In this document: piece after piece, positions 25,157 through 33,838 of the stretch
Layout: every line of letters begins with the position of its first letter
Numbering within the stretch: the first letter of the stretch is position 1
Source of the DNA: Phytopseudomonas flavescens
GTDB taxonomy: Bacteria > Pseudomonadota > Gammaproteobacteria > Pseudomonadales > Pseudomonadaceae
Length of the DNA: 64,000 nt
Direction of reading: 5' to 3'
NCBI RefSeq assembly: GCF_900100535.1
Contig: NZ_FNDG01000006.1
Location: forward strand, 62,001-126,000
Position numbers and translations under genes: made by a program
The notes under the pieces: model-generated
The model's database searches: none
Told to the model about the DNA's origin: nothing
The model's input: the letters and a program-made list of their open reading frames with translations, nothing else

Positions 25157-26233
25157 ATGAACACCCATCGCACCACCTCGCCCCCTGCTGCGCCCGATGA
25201 TTTCTTCGTGCCGGAACTGTGCCAGCCCGAGGCGCTGCTCAGCACCGTGCTGCTCGCCGAATTGCTGGTGCTCGTGCTGGTATTGGCCGAGCCGATGCTG
25301 CCCGGTTTCGACTGGGTTCGCCTGGCGCTGACCTCGCTGTTCGTGCAGTGGATCGTGCTGCTCTCCTCGGCATTGCTGTGCCGCTTGCGCCCGCTGCTCG
25401 CGCGGCTGCGGGCGATGTGGGCCGGAGCGGCGTGTTGTGTCCTGGTGGTCGGCCTGACGCTGGGCTGTACGGCAGTCGCCGATTATTACGACCTCGGTGG
25501 GCCGCTACTCCACGAGGGCGAGGTGAACCTGTACCTTCGCCACGCGCTGATCAGCCTGATCATGTCGGCGTTGCTGTTGCGCTATTTCTATCTGCAGAGC
25601 CAATGGCGACGCCAGGAGCAGGCCGAGCTACGCGCGCGTATCGAGTCGTTGCAGGCGAGGATTCGCCCGCATTTCCTGTTCAACAGTTTGAACAGCATCG
25701 CCAGCCTGGTTGTCACAGACTCTGTCAGGGCGGAACAGGCTGTGTTGGATCTTTCCGATCTGTTTCGGGCAAGTCTGGCCAGGCCGGGCACCCTCGTAAG
25801 CTGGAGCGAGGAGCTGGAACTGGCGCAGCGGTACCTATCGATCGAGCAGTATCGGCTCGGTGAACGACTACAGTTGCAGTGGGAGGTTGATGATGTCCCC
25901 GCTGATTTACCCATTCCTCAGCTGACCCTGCAGCCGCTGCTGGAGAATGCCTTGATCTACGGTATCCAGCCACGTATCGAAGGGGGTCTGGTGCAGATAT
26001 CAGCCAATTACATCGATGGTGTATTCCATCTCAGCGTCAGTAATCCATACGAGGACGGCGGCAAGCCTCTGGCGTCGCGCGGAACCCATCAGGCGCTGGC
26101 CAACATCGACGCGCGTCTTGCGGCACTTTTCGGTGCGCAGGCCAGTCTCAGCGTGGAGCGTCGTGATGGTCTTCACTACACCCGTCTTCGCTATCCATGT
26201 GCAAGACTCACGCAGGAAGCCAGATCATTATGA
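25157..26233 (+). CDS. algZ: Sensor histidine kinase AlgZ (FimS)
   Basis: A 358-residue LytS-type sensor kinase, the length of P. aeruginosa AlgZ/FimS. Four N-terminal membrane helices (about 35-150) are followed by the His_kinase domain with the H box RIRPHFLFNSLNSIASL and an atypical ATPase region (LQPLLENALIYGI). The HisKA domain of classical kinases is absent. It works with AlgR in control of alginate, type IV pilus and other genes. The start at 25157 is set by family length; an in-frame ATG at 25076 is less likely. Its stop overlaps the algR start (ATGA). Confidence 0.93.
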   Translation: MNTHRTTSPPAAPDDFFVPELCQPEALLSTVLLAELLVLVLVLAEPMLPGFDWVRLALTSLFVQWIVLLSSALLCRLRPLLARLRAMWAGAACCVLVVGLTLGCTAVADYYDLGGPLLHEGEVNLYLRHALISLIMSALLLRYFYLQSQWRRQEQAELRARIESLQARIRPHFLFNSLNSIASLVVTDSVRAEQAVLDLSDLFRASLARPGTLVSWSEELELAQRYLSIEQYRLGERLQLQWEVDDVPADLPIPQLTLQPLLENALIYGIQPRIEGGLVQISANYIDGVFHLSVSNPYEDGGKPLASRGTHQALANIDARLAALFGAQASLSVERRDGLHYTRLRYPCARLTQEARSL

Positions 26234-26976
26234 ATGTCTTGATCGTCGATGACGAACCCCTTGCCCGAGAGCGTTTGAGCCGTATGGTTGCCGCTTTGCC
26301 GGGTTATCGTGTTGTCGAGCCGTCTGCGGGCAATGGTGAAGAGGCACTGGCTCTGGTCGAGAGTCTAAAGCCCGACGTTGTACTGCTCGATATCCGCATG
26401 CCCGGTCTCGACGGCCTGCAGGCTGCCGCCCGTCTGTGCGAGCGCGAAGCGCCCCCAGCGGTGATCTTCTGCACCGCCCATGATGAATTCGCCGTGGAGG
26501 CCTTTCAGGTCAGTGCGGTGGGCTATCTGGTCAAACCGGTTCGCCCCGAGCACCTCGAGGAAGCGTTGAAGAAGGCCGAGCGCCTCAACCGCGTGCAACT
26601 CGCTGCGCTGACTCGCCCGGCGGCGGAAAGTGGCGTTGGCCCACGTAGTCACATCAGCGCCCGTACTCGCAAGGGCATCGAACTGATTCCGCTGGATCAG
26701 GTGATCTACTTCATCGCTGATCATAAGTACGTGACCTTGCGTCATGAGGGTGGCGAGGTGTTGCTGGATGAACCGCTCAAGGCACTGGAAGACGAGTTCG
26801 GTGATCGCTTCGTGCGCATCCACCGTAACGCGCTGGTATCACGTGAGCGCATCGAGCGCCTGCAACGTACGCCGCTGGGGCACTTCCAACTCTACCTCAA
26901 GGGGCTCAATGGTGATGCGCTGGTGGTCAGCCGCCGCCATGTCGCGGGCGTTCGCAAGATGATGAACCAGCTCTGA
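26230..26976 (+). CDS. algR: Response regulator AlgR
   Basis: A 248-residue LytTR-type regulator. The receiver domain has the phosphoacceptor Asp54 in VVLLDIRMPG, acidic Asp7/Asp8 and Lys in GYLVKPVRPEHL. The LytTR DNA-binding domain follows from about 145 (ISARTRKGIELIPLDQVIYFIADHKYVTLRH). It is coupled to algZ by a 4-base overlap. In P. aeruginosa AlgR activates alginate, rhamnolipid-related and type IV pilus minor-pilin genes. The hem genes follow, as in P. aeruginosa. Confidence 0.95.
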   Translation: MNVLIVDDEPLARERLSRMVAALPGYRVVEPSAGNGEEALALVESLKPDVVLLDIRMPGLDGLQAAARLCEREAPPAVIFCTAHDEFAVEAFQVSAVGYLVKPVRPEHLEEALKKAERLNRVQLAALTRPAAESGVGPRSHISARTRKGIELIPLDQVIYFIADHKYVTLRHEGGEVLLDEPLKALEDEFGDRFVRIHRNALVSRERIERLQRTPLGHFQLYLKGLNGDALVVSRRHVAGVRKMMNQL

Positions 26977-27116
26977 GCGCTCCGCTCCAGTCCATGGACT
27001 GCCGACAAAAAGCACGCGACTGGCCGTGATTGCAGGCTACTGCCATGCGGGCCAGCAGCTCGCATCCCATGGATGCCTGTTATCATCGCTGGCAATTGGT
27101 TCTCTGGAATTGTCCC

Positions 27117-28055
27117 ATGCCTCGCGAAATCCGCATCGCCACCCGCAAGAGTGCCCTGGCCCTGTGGCAGGCCGAACACGTCAAGGCACGTCTCGAACAG
27201 GCTCATCCAGGGCTGGCGGTGAGCCTGGTGCCGATGGTCAGCCGGGGTGACAAACTGCTCGATGCACCCCTCGCGAAGATTGGTGGCAAGGGCTTGTTCG
27301 TCAAGGAGCTGGAGACCGCACTGCTGGAAAACCAAGCCGACATCGCCGTGCATTCGATGAAGGATGTGCCGATGGACTTCCCTGATGGGCTGGGCCTGTA
27401 CTGTATCTGCGAGCGTGAGGATCCGCGCGATGCCTTCGTCTCCAACCATTTCGAGAGCCTCGATGCGCTGCCTGCCGGGAGCGTGGTCGGCACCTCGAGC
27501 CTGCGTCGCCAGGCGCAACTGCTGGCGCGTCGACCCGACCTGAAAATCCAGTTCCTGCGTGGCAATGTTAATACCCGCCTGGCCAAGCTGGATGCTGGCG
27601 AGTACGACGCCATCATCCTCGCGGCTGCCGGCCTGATCCGCCTCGGCTTCGAAGCACGCATCCGCGACTCGATAGGCGTCGAGCACAGTCTGCCTGCTGG
27701 CGGTCAGGGTGCGGTCGGAATCGAATGCCGGATCGACGATGCCGAGCTGCAGGTTCTACTGGCGCCGCTCAACCATGCCGAGACCGCACTGCGGGTCAGC
27801 GCCGAGCGGGCCATGAACAAGCGTCTCAACGGCGGCTGCCAGGTACCGATCGCCTGCTATGCGATTCTCGAAGGCGAGCAACTGTGGCTGCGAGGCCTGG
27901 TCGGCGAGCCCGATGGCGGCCGATTACTGCGTGCCGAACAGCGTGGCGCCGCGGCGCATGCCGAGCGCCTGGGCATCGAGGTGGCCGAAGCCTTGCTGGC
28001 CCAGGGGGCGGGCACGATACTGCAAGCCATCTATGCCGAGGGCGCAGCCGAGTGA
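27117..28055 (+). CDS. hemC: Hydroxymethylbilane synthase (porphobilinogen deaminase)
   Basis: A 312-residue enzyme that condenses four porphobilinogens to hydroxymethylbilane. The dipyrromethane cofactor is attached to Cys241 in [12 protein letters not shown]. Other conserved elements are [31 protein letters not shown] (with catalytic Asp83) and SLRRQAQL. The start at 27117 matches [12 protein letters not shown]. Its TGA overlaps the hemD ATG by one base. First gene of hemC-hemD-hemX-hemY. Confidence 0.97.
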   Translation: MPREIRIATRKSALALWQAEHVKARLEQAHPGLAVSLVPMVSRGDKLLDAPLAKIGGKGLFVKELETALLENQADIAVHSMKDVPMDFPDGLGLYCICEREDPRDAFVSNHFESLDALPAGSVVGTSSLRRQAQLLARRPDLKIQFLRGNVNTRLAKLDAGEYDAIILAAAGLIRLGFEARIRDSIGVEHSLPAGGQGAVGIECRIDDAELQVLLAPLNHAETALRVSAERAMNKRLNGGCQVPIACYAILEGEQLWLRGLVGEPDGGRLLRAEQRGAAAHAERLGIEVAEALLAQGAGTILQAIYAEGAAE

Positions 28056-28825
28056 TGGGTTGGCGCCTGCTGCTGACGCGCCCGGAGCAGGACTGTCAGG
28101 CGCTGGCAACGGTGCTCGCTGGCGAGGGTGTGCATACCGCGTGCCTGCCCTTGCTGGACATCCAGCCTCTGCCAGAAACCCCGCAGCACAGTGCAACCAT
28201 CTGCGACCTGAATCGCTACACCGCCGTCATCGTGGTGAGCAAGCCGGCTGCCCGCTTCGGTCTCGGCCTGCTCGACCGCTATTGGCCGCAGCCACTGGCC
28301 GCCCAGCCCTGGTTCAGCGTGGGGGCGGGCACCGGGCAGCTCCTCGCGGACTACGGGCTACGGGTCACCTGGCCCGACCGCGGGGATGACAGCGAGGCCC
28401 TGCTGGCCTTGCCCGAACTGCAGGCCGTACTGCAGGATGCGCTGTTTCCGCGGGTGTTGATCATCCGGGGCGAGGAGGGCCGCACTCTGCTTGCGGATCG
28501 CTTGCGGGAACAGGGCGTTGAGGTCGACTACCTGGCTGTCTATCGCCGGCTGCTGCCGGAGTACCCCGACGGCACCCTGCAGAGGCTATTACAGGTGGAA
28601 CGCTTGAATGGGCTGGTGGTCAGCAGTGGGCAGGGCCTGATGCATCTGCACCATCTGGCGGCCGCTGACTGGCCACCGGTGGCGCGACTACCCTTATTCG
28701 TACCCAGTCCGCGAGTCGCCGTGATGGCCAGCGAGCTGGGTGCACGGAGTGTTGTGGATTGCCGTGGTGCCGATACCGCGGCGTTGTTGGCGGCCTTGCA
28801 TGCGCAGGCCACGCCCGACTTGTGA
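28055..28825 (+). CDS. hemD: Uroporphyrinogen-III synthase
   Basis: A 256-residue cytoplasmic enzyme that closes and inverts ring D of hydroxymethylbilane to give uroporphyrinogen III. The family is poorly conserved, but the N-terminal LLLTRPEQDCQALATVLAGEG and the two-domain pattern (VVVSKPAARFGL, FSVGAGTG, ILIIRGEEGRTLLADRLREQGVEVDYLAVYRRL) are typical. The start TGATG overlaps the hemC stop, so they are translationally coupled. The gene continues into hemX with a 16-base gap. Confidence 0.93.
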   Translation: MGWRLLLTRPEQDCQALATVLAGEGVHTACLPLLDIQPLPETPQHSATICDLNRYTAVIVVSKPAARFGLGLLDRYWPQPLAAQPWFSVGAGTGQLLADYGLRVTWPDRGDDSEALLALPELQAVLQDALFPRVLIIRGEEGRTLLADRLREQGVEVDYLAVYRRLLPEYPDGTLQRLLQVERLNGLVVSSGQGLMHLHHLAAADWPPVARLPLFVPSPRVAVMASELGARSVVDCRGADTAALLAALHAQATPDL

Positions 28826-28841
28826 ATCGAAGGATGGATAC

Positions 28842-29987
28842 GTGAGCGAAGCGACTACCCCGAAAGAGCAGGAGCAGCCTGTGCAACCCGCCCTCGAATC
28901 TTCCCCGCCTGCACGCCAGGCCAGGCCTGCTTCACCGGGTTCCGCACTGGCGGCCGTGGCCTTGCTGGTCGGTGTCATCGGTATCGCTGTCGGGGGCTGG
29001 AGTGTCTGGCAACTGCGCGCGTTGCAAACCGGAACCCAGCAGCATGCCGGTCAGCTCGAGGAGGCGCGCAGCCAGACCCAGGCGCTTTCGCAGCGTACCA
29101 ACAGCTTGAGTGAACGTTTCGAGCAACTGCCGACGGTGCAGGAGCTTGAAGAGCGTCGCCGTCTGGTCGCCCGCTTGCAAGGCGACCAGCAATTGCTCAA
29201 CCAGCGTCTGGAAACCGTGCTCGGTGCCAGCCGCCAGGACTGGCGCCTTGCCGAGGCCGAACACCTGCTGCGCCTGGCCAGCCTGCGCTTGTCGGCGTTG
29301 CAGGATACCAACAGTGCCACGGCGCTGGTGCAGGCGGCCGACGAGATTCTCAGGGATCAGGATGATCCGGCCGCATTCGCCGCCCGTGAGCAGTTGGCCA
29401 GGAGCCTGGAGGCGCTGCGTTCGACCGAGAACCCTGATCGCACCGGATTGTTCCTGCAACTTGGCGCCCTGCGTGAGCAGGCGTCGCAGTTGAACTCGCT
29501 GAATCCCAAGTTCGTGGCCGACGGCGGCGTACTGGGTGAGCTGGCTGCAGACAGCCAGCCAGGCACCTGGTGGACGCAGGGCTTGCAGACGCTGTCGCAG
29601 TACTTCCGTCTCGATTTCAATGCCGACCAGAACATCCGCCCGCTGCTCGCCGGCCAAAGCCTGACCCAGGTACGCCTGGCGCTGAGTCTTGCGCTCGAGC
29701 AGGCGCAATGGGCGGCGCTGCATGGCGAGACCCAGGTCTATCGTCAGGCGCTGCAGCAGGCTGGGGAGGTACTGGACGCCAACTTCAATCGTGACAATCC
29801 TGACAGCCGGGCCCTGCGCGCGCGGGTTGGCGAACTGGTCGACAAGCCCATCGAAGTCCAGGTGCCCGAGCTGACTCAGTCCCTCAACGCGGTGCAGGCC
29901 TACATCGAGCACAAGCAATCGGCACGTGAGCGGCTAAAGGACGCGCCGACCGATGAGGCAACCGGTAACCGGGAGGGGCGCCCATGA
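28842..29987 (+). CDS. hemX: HemX, membrane-anchored protein of the hem operon
   Basis: A 381-residue protein. A disordered Pro/Glu-rich N-terminus (1-42) is followed by one membrane helix (LAAVALLVGVIGIAVGGWSVWQL), a coiled coil (about 65-125) and a conserved periplasmic domain (RQDWRLAEAEHLLRLASLRL) typical of HemX, the uroporphyrinogen-III C-methyltransferase-like protein of the hem operon that lacks methyltransferase motifs. The start is GTG at 28842 with AAGGA 7 bases upstream; the longer frame from 28740 overlaps hemD and is excluded. Function is uncertain. Overlaps hemY by 4 bases. Confidence 0.88.
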   Translation: MSEATTPKEQEQPVQPALESSPPARQARPASPGSALAAVALLVGVIGIAVGGWSVWQLRALQTGTQQHAGQLEEARSQTQALSQRTNSLSERFEQLPTVQELEERRRLVARLQGDQQLLNQRLETVLGASRQDWRLAEAEHLLRLASLRLSALQDTNSATALVQAADEILRDQDDPAAFAAREQLARSLEALRSTENPDRTGLFLQLGALREQASQLNSLNPKFVADGGVLGELAADSQPGTWWTQGLQTLSQYFRLDFNADQNIRPLLAGQSLTQVRLALSLALEQAQWAALHGETQVYRQALQQAGEVLDANFNRDNPDSRALRARVGELVDKPIEVQVPELTQSLNAVQAYIEHKQSARERLKDAPTDEATGNREGRP

Positions 29988-31258
29988 AGCGCGTTTACCT
30001 GCTGCTGTTCACCCTGCTGGTGATCGGCGGCCTGGCGCTGCTTGGCCTGGCCATCTCCGAACACCAGGGTTATGTGCTGTTCGCCTACCAGGGCTTTCGC
30101 TATGAGTCGACCTTGTGGGCATTCGTGCTGCTGGTCGTTGCCGTGTGGCTGGCGCTCTGGCTGCTGCGCCTGGTCATTCGGGCACTGTTGACTTCACTCG
30201 GGTTGGTCAACCCGTGGTCGCGCCTGCACCGTGAGCGCCGTGTACGCAGCGCTTCGGAACATGGCTTCCAGGAATTGATCGAGGGCCGCTGGGCCAAGGC
30301 CCAGACGCATCTGAGTCGAATTGCCCGCAACGAGCCCCGGCCGTTGATTCACTACCTGGGCGCCGCCCGCGCCGCCAACAATCTCGAGCACTATGAGGAA
30401 AGCGATGCGCTGCTGGCCGAGGCGCTGGAGCGCCAGCCGAATGCCGAGCTGGCCATCGCCCTGACCCATGCCGAACTGCAACTGGCGCGTGGGCAAGTGG
30501 ATACCGCTCAGGAAACCCTGTTGGTGATGCAGGAGCGTCATCCGCGCAACCCGCAGGTGCTGCGCCAATTGCAGGATCTGTACGTTATACGGGGTGACTG
30601 GCAGGCGCTGTTCAAACTGCTGCCGGTGCTGCGCAAGGAGAAGGCGCTGGCTCCTGCCGAGCTGATGGCGCTGGAGCGACGGGCCTGGCGCGAGTACCTG
30701 ACCGCCATAGACTTGAGCGCTGCCGATGAAAGCGTACTGCCTTCTCTGGCCCAGGCGTGGGAACGACTGTCGCCCAACCTACGCGCAGAGCCCGAGCTGC
30801 TTGCGGTGTATGCCGATCGTCTGCGTATGCTGGGGGCCGAGCCGGGTGCCGAGGAGTTGCTCAACAAGGCACTGAACCGCGAATACGACAGTCGCCTGGC
30901 GCGTTTGTACGGCCTGCTGCATGGTCGCGATCCGGCCCGCCAGTTGCAGGCTGCCGAGGGCTGGCTGAAACAGCATCCCGAGGATGCGGGACTACGGTTG
31001 ACCCTGGGCCGTCTGAGCCTGCATAACCAGCTGTGGGGAAAGGCCCGAGACTACTTCGAGAGCAGCCTGACCTTCGAGCGCCATCCGGAAACCTGCGCGG
31101 AGCTGGCACGGCTGCTTGCCCAGTTGGGGGAAGTGGAGCGCAGTAACAGCTTGTTTCAGGAAGGCCTCGGTCTGCTCGACCGTCGCTTGAGCGGGCAGGT
31201 GGCGAGTGGTGCCGCTGCCACGGTCGTGCAGCCGCATGCTCTGGGGCCTGAGCGCTGA
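29984..31258 (+). CDS. hemY: HemY, TPR membrane protein of the hem operon
   Basis: A 424-residue inner-membrane protein with two N-terminal membrane helices (about 5-25 and 38-65) and a periplasmic or cytoplasmic domain built of TPR-like helices (about 90-400; for example HYLGAARAANNLEHYEESDALLAEALERQPNAE). It is HemY of the gamma-proteobacterial hemCDXY operon, of uncertain role in heme homeostasis and unrelated to the protoporphyrinogen oxidase HemY of Bacillus. Its ATG overlaps the hemX stop. In P. aeruginosa a dsbB-like gene (dsbH) follows; here none is found. Confidence 0.9.
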   Translation: MKRVYLLLFTLLVIGGLALLGLAISEHQGYVLFAYQGFRYESTLWAFVLLVVAVWLALWLLRLVIRALLTSLGLVNPWSRLHRERRVRSASEHGFQELIEGRWAKAQTHLSRIARNEPRPLIHYLGAARAANNLEHYEESDALLAEALERQPNAELAIALTHAELQLARGQVDTAQETLLVMQERHPRNPQVLRQLQDLYVIRGDWQALFKLLPVLRKEKALAPAELMALERRAWREYLTAIDLSAADESVLPSLAQAWERLSPNLRAEPELLAVYADRLRMLGAEPGAEELLNKALNREYDSRLARLYGLLHGRDPARQLQAAEGWLKQHPEDAGLRLTLGRLSLHNQLWGKARDYFESSLTFERHPETCAELARLLAQLGEVERSNSLFQEGLGLLDRRLSGQVASGAAATVVQPHALGPER

Positions 31259-31587
31259 TCCGTGCCCAGGTGCGTCGCTCCTGCCTCGCGGCGGCTGGTA
31301 CTGCGGGTCGTGGGCATGTACCCGGCCACGTGCGATAAGCCGAAATCAGTGTTCGGACTGCAATGCGAATCATGCTAGTGTCCGGATTCGGCTGTGCGTT
31401 CAGGTATCGGTGCATGACGCTTGGGTCGTCTTCCGCCGTGTGAGCAGGGCTCGCACCGGAGCGGCCGCAGGTGAATGCCGCCAACAGGGCGATCAGCCAG
31501 CTTCCCATCCGAGGCGGTTGCCTGTTTCCCGAACCATAGCCGTTGCCCGGATGCCTACAGGAAACACCTTAAGGGAGGGAGATCATC
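31259..31587. other. intergenic region hemY/rsd
   Basis: A 329-base gap with no convincing gene on either strand. It contains a sequence that partly matches a Fur box (31360-31378, GCAATGCGAATCATGCTAG). The dsbB-type gene that lies here in P. aeruginosa is absent. The ribosome-binding GGAGGGAG for rsd is at its right end. Confidence 0.5.
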
Positions 31588-32049
31588 ATGCTCGAAAGTT
31601 GCCAGAATGCACAGGAACGCTGGGGCGGCGTGCACCTGCTGATCGATCGCTGGTTGCAGGAGCGCGCTGAGCTGATCAAGGCCTATGCCGCCATCGACGA
31701 TGTCAGTGACAAGTCCATGAGGCAGCAGTTCTGCGAGATTCTCGTCGACTACGTTTCCGCCGGGCATTTCGAGGTCTACCAGCAGCTTACCGAAGAGGCT
31801 CGTGCATTCGGTGACCAGCGCGGTCTCGAGTTGGCCAAGCAGATATACCCGCGTCTTGAGGTGATCACCGAGGCTGCCCTGGCTTTCAATGACCGCTGCG
31901 ATACCGGTGATTGCGCTGATGTCCAGGCCGTCGGTGCCGAGCTCAAATGTCTTGGTCAGATGCTTCATGAGCGTTTCGAGCTGGAAGATTGCCTGATCGA
32001 AGTGCTGCACACCGCCCACAAGCAGCAGGCCACTGCCGCTGCGGTATGA
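31588..32049 (+). CDS. algQ: Anti-sigma-70 factor Rsd/AlgQ
   Basis: A 153-residue all-helical protein. The motif [17 protein letters not shown] and the helices [20 protein letters not shown] match the Rsd/AlgQ family, which binds region 4 of the housekeeping sigma factor and shifts RNA polymerase to alternative sigma factors. AlgQ in P. aeruginosa is needed for alginate, phosphorylation-linked NTP metabolism and virulence control. A strong SD (GGAGGGAG) precedes the ATG at 31588. The position between hemY and algP is the one seen in P. aeruginosa. Confidence 0.95.
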   Translation: MLESCQNAQERWGGVHLLIDRWLQERAELIKAYAAIDDVSDKSMRQQFCEILVDYVSAGHFEVYQQLTEEARAFGDQRGLELAKQIYPRLEVITEAALAFNDRCDTGDCADVQAVGAELKCLGQMLHERFELEDCLIEVLHTAHKQQATAAAV

Positions 32050-32191
32050 CGTTGCACGCCGTGCAATCGCGGCGTTTCCGTCTCCTGTCTTTGTGCACTC
32101 GCTCTCATACGCATGGGCTTGCAAAGCGCCGCTAGCGGGCGCAAATTCACAGGTCTAGTATGGCTTCATCTCATCCGCCAGGAGGCGCGTC

Positions 32192-33301
32192 ATGTCGGCC
32201 ACGAAAAACGTGAAAAAGAAATCGGTCACCACTCCCTTGCACCTGCTTCAGCAGCTCTCCGGCAGTTTGCTCGAGCACCTCGAAAGTGCCTGCTCGCAAG
32301 CCTTGGTAGATGCTGAAAAAGTACTCGCCAAGCTGGAAAAACAGCGCGGTGCCGCGCAGGAAAAACTGCACAAGGCTCGCGGCAAATTGCAGGCCTCGGT
32401 TGAGGCAGGCAAAGCCAAGGCACAATCCAAGGCCAAGTCGGCCGTCGACGAGTTGGAAGGCGCCCTGGATGCGTTGCAGGCTCGCCAGGGCGAGACCCGC
32501 CAATACATCGTTCAGCTAAAACGCGATGCTCAGGAAAGCCTGAAACTGGCTCAGGGTGTCGGCAAGGTTCGTGAAGCTGCCAGCAAGGTTCTGTCCTCTC
32601 GCAGCAAAGCGCCGGCCAAAGCTGCCGCTGCGAAGCCTGCTGCCGCCAAGCCAGCGGGCAAAGCTGCCGCGAAGCCTGCTGCTGCCAAACCAGCCACCAA
32701 AGCCGCCGCCAAGCCAGCTGCTGCCAAGCCGGCTGCAAAAGTCGCTGCAAAACCTGCTGTAGCCAAGCCAACTGCCAAAGCTGTCGCGAAGCCAGCCGCT
32801 GCCAAGCCAGCCGCCAAAGCCGCCGCGAAGCCTGCTGCCGCCAAACCAGCCGCTAGCACTGCCGCGAAGCCAGCCGCCGCCAAACCAGCCGTTAGCACTG
32901 CCGCGAAGCCAGTCGCCGCCAAGGCCGCTGCAAAACCTGCTGTAACCAAGCCAGCCGCCAAAGCCGCCGCGAAGCCTACTGCTGCCAAACCAGCCGCTAG
33001 CACCGCCGCCAAGCCTGCCGCTGACAAGCTGGCTGCCAAAGCCGCGGTAAAACCTGTTGTAGCCAAGCCAGCCGCCAAAGCCGCTGCAAAACCAGTCGCC
33101 AAGCCAGTACCTGCCGCGTCCAAACCAGCTACCAAGGCACCAGCGAAACCCGCAGCAGCCAAACCTGCGCCCAAGCCAGTCGTAGCGGACAAACCGGCTG
33201 CGGTCGCCCCGGCCGCAGGTAAACCGGTCAGCGAGTCGAACCCGGCTCCCGCGCCGGCAGCGAGCAATAGCAATGGTGTGACCCCGCCTAGCGCCAGCTG
33301 A
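32192..33301 (+). CDS. algP: AlgP, histone H1-like alginate regulator
   Basis: A 369-residue basic protein. The N-terminal 140 residues (TTPLHLLQQLSGSLLEHLESACSQAL; then a coiled coil AQEKLHKARGKLQAS) are conserved in AlgP. From about residue 143 to 330 the sequence is made of Lys-Pro-Ala-Ala repeats resembling the tail of histone H1, giving a DNA-binding, nucleoid-associated character. A Pro/Ala/Ser tail ends the protein. The repeat DNA (32620-33190) should be prone to expansion and contraction. It has a strong SD (AGGAGG, 8 bases). A 15-bp hairpin follows at 33318-33352. Confidence 0.9.
   Translation: MSATKNVKKKSVTTPLHLLQQLSGSLLEHLESACSQALVDAEKVLAKLEKQRGAAQEKLHKARGKLQASVEAGKAKAQSKAKSAVDELEGALDALQARQGETRQYIVQLKRDAQESLKLAQGVGKVREAASKVLSSRSKAPAKAAAAKPAAAKPAGKAAAKPAAAKPATKAAAKPAAAKPAAKVAAKPAVAKPTAKAVAKPAAAKPAAKAAAKPAAAKPAASTAAKPAAAKPAVSTAAKPVAAKAAAKPAVTKPAAKAAAKPTAAKPAASTAAKPAADKLAAKAAVKPVVAKPAAKAAAKPVAKPVPAASKPATKAPAKPAAAKPAPKPVVADKPAAVAPAAGKPVSESNPAPAPAASNSNGVTPPSAS
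32620..33190 (+). repeat. KPAA-type imperfect tandem repeats in algP
   Basis: The DNA is a run of imperfect units of about 12 and 36 bases encoding Lys-Pro-Ala-Ala-x-Ala blocks (KPAAAKPAAKAAA). Units differ mostly at synonymous positions. Length variation between strains is expected. Confidence 0.8.
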
Positions 33302-33317
33302 TTCAGCTGCCTCGAAA

Positions 33318-33352
33318 GCCCGTGAGCGCTCCCTGGCGGAGCGTTCGCGGGC
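33318..33352. terminator. hairpin after algP
   Basis: 15-bp stem (33318-33332 with 33338-33352, two G-T pairs), 5-base loop, no T run. Likely a terminator or 3' stabiliser of algP mRNA. Confidence 0.5.
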
Positions 33353-33429
33353 CGTCTCCCACGAGCGAGTGGCTCGTATCTATTGCATTGCTGCGTTCCC
33401 GCCTCCTGCTGTCTCGACAGCGCGCTGCC

Positions 33430-33828
33430 GTGCCTCCCGGTTGTACCTGGTGGTGGTGTCCATTCCTTGCTTCGTCGGCGCCGCCGCATGGATGCAGGCG
33501 CCGACCCAGGTGTGCACATCCGAAGGTGCCTGATCTTGTCTCTTTGCTGGAAAACTGCCGCGGATCGGCTACCCAGCGGAACAGCGTGCCAAGAAGCGGG
33601 TCAATGAGGGAGTCGGGTTGGCCAACGGCCAGCCGACGGAGTCAGAAGCAGAGTGTCCTTCGTGAAGAACGGGGTCTTCGTGAGTATCGAAAGATCGAGC
33701 GGGCCTCGGATCCTAGCGTGGCAGGCGCCCCAACCGGCTCGGCGTCCCGCTCGACAGGCTACCCAGCCCTGTCTGCTACGCTGGATGAGCTGAGCGCGTT
33801 GCTCGAGCACGTCGCGCTTACCCAATAA
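33430..33828 (+). pseudogene. phaI: phaI relic (degenerate phasin gene)
   Basis: The last segment encodes LSATLDELSALLEHVA before a TAA at 33826-33828, closely matching the PhaI C-terminus (LSAKLDELTALLERVA), and an SD for phaF follows. Upstream, PhaI-like pieces occur in shifting frames: NRLGVP (around 33733), KIERA-D (around 33690), and EQRAKKRVNEG-LANGQP-E-E (around 33579-33647), the counterpart of EKRGKKRIDKELDAANNQIDE. The N-terminal half is only faintly recognisable around 33490-33560 and no start codon is credible. The gene is therefore disrupted by several indels. PhaI normally coats PHA granules with PhaF. Confidence 0.8.
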
Positions 33829-33838
33829 GGAGAGCAGG

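Noticed and set aside
30861..31508. Minus-strand frame beginning MGSWLIALLAAFTC
   Set aside because: The start resembles a signal peptide but the rest lies antisense to hemY with no ribosome site or family match.
32620..33190. Repeats as a possible CRISPR array
   Set aside because: The repeats are in-frame KPAA codons of algP without unique spacers; no cas genes in the window.
32551..33519. Ala/Gly-rich minus-strand open frame opposite algP
   Set aside because: Created by the repeat codons of algP on the other strand; low-complexity with no domain.
33322..33828. 168-codon plus-strand frame before phaF taken as an intact gene
   Set aside because: Only the C-terminal end matches PhaI; upstream PhaI similarity jumps between frames, so it is a pseudogene.
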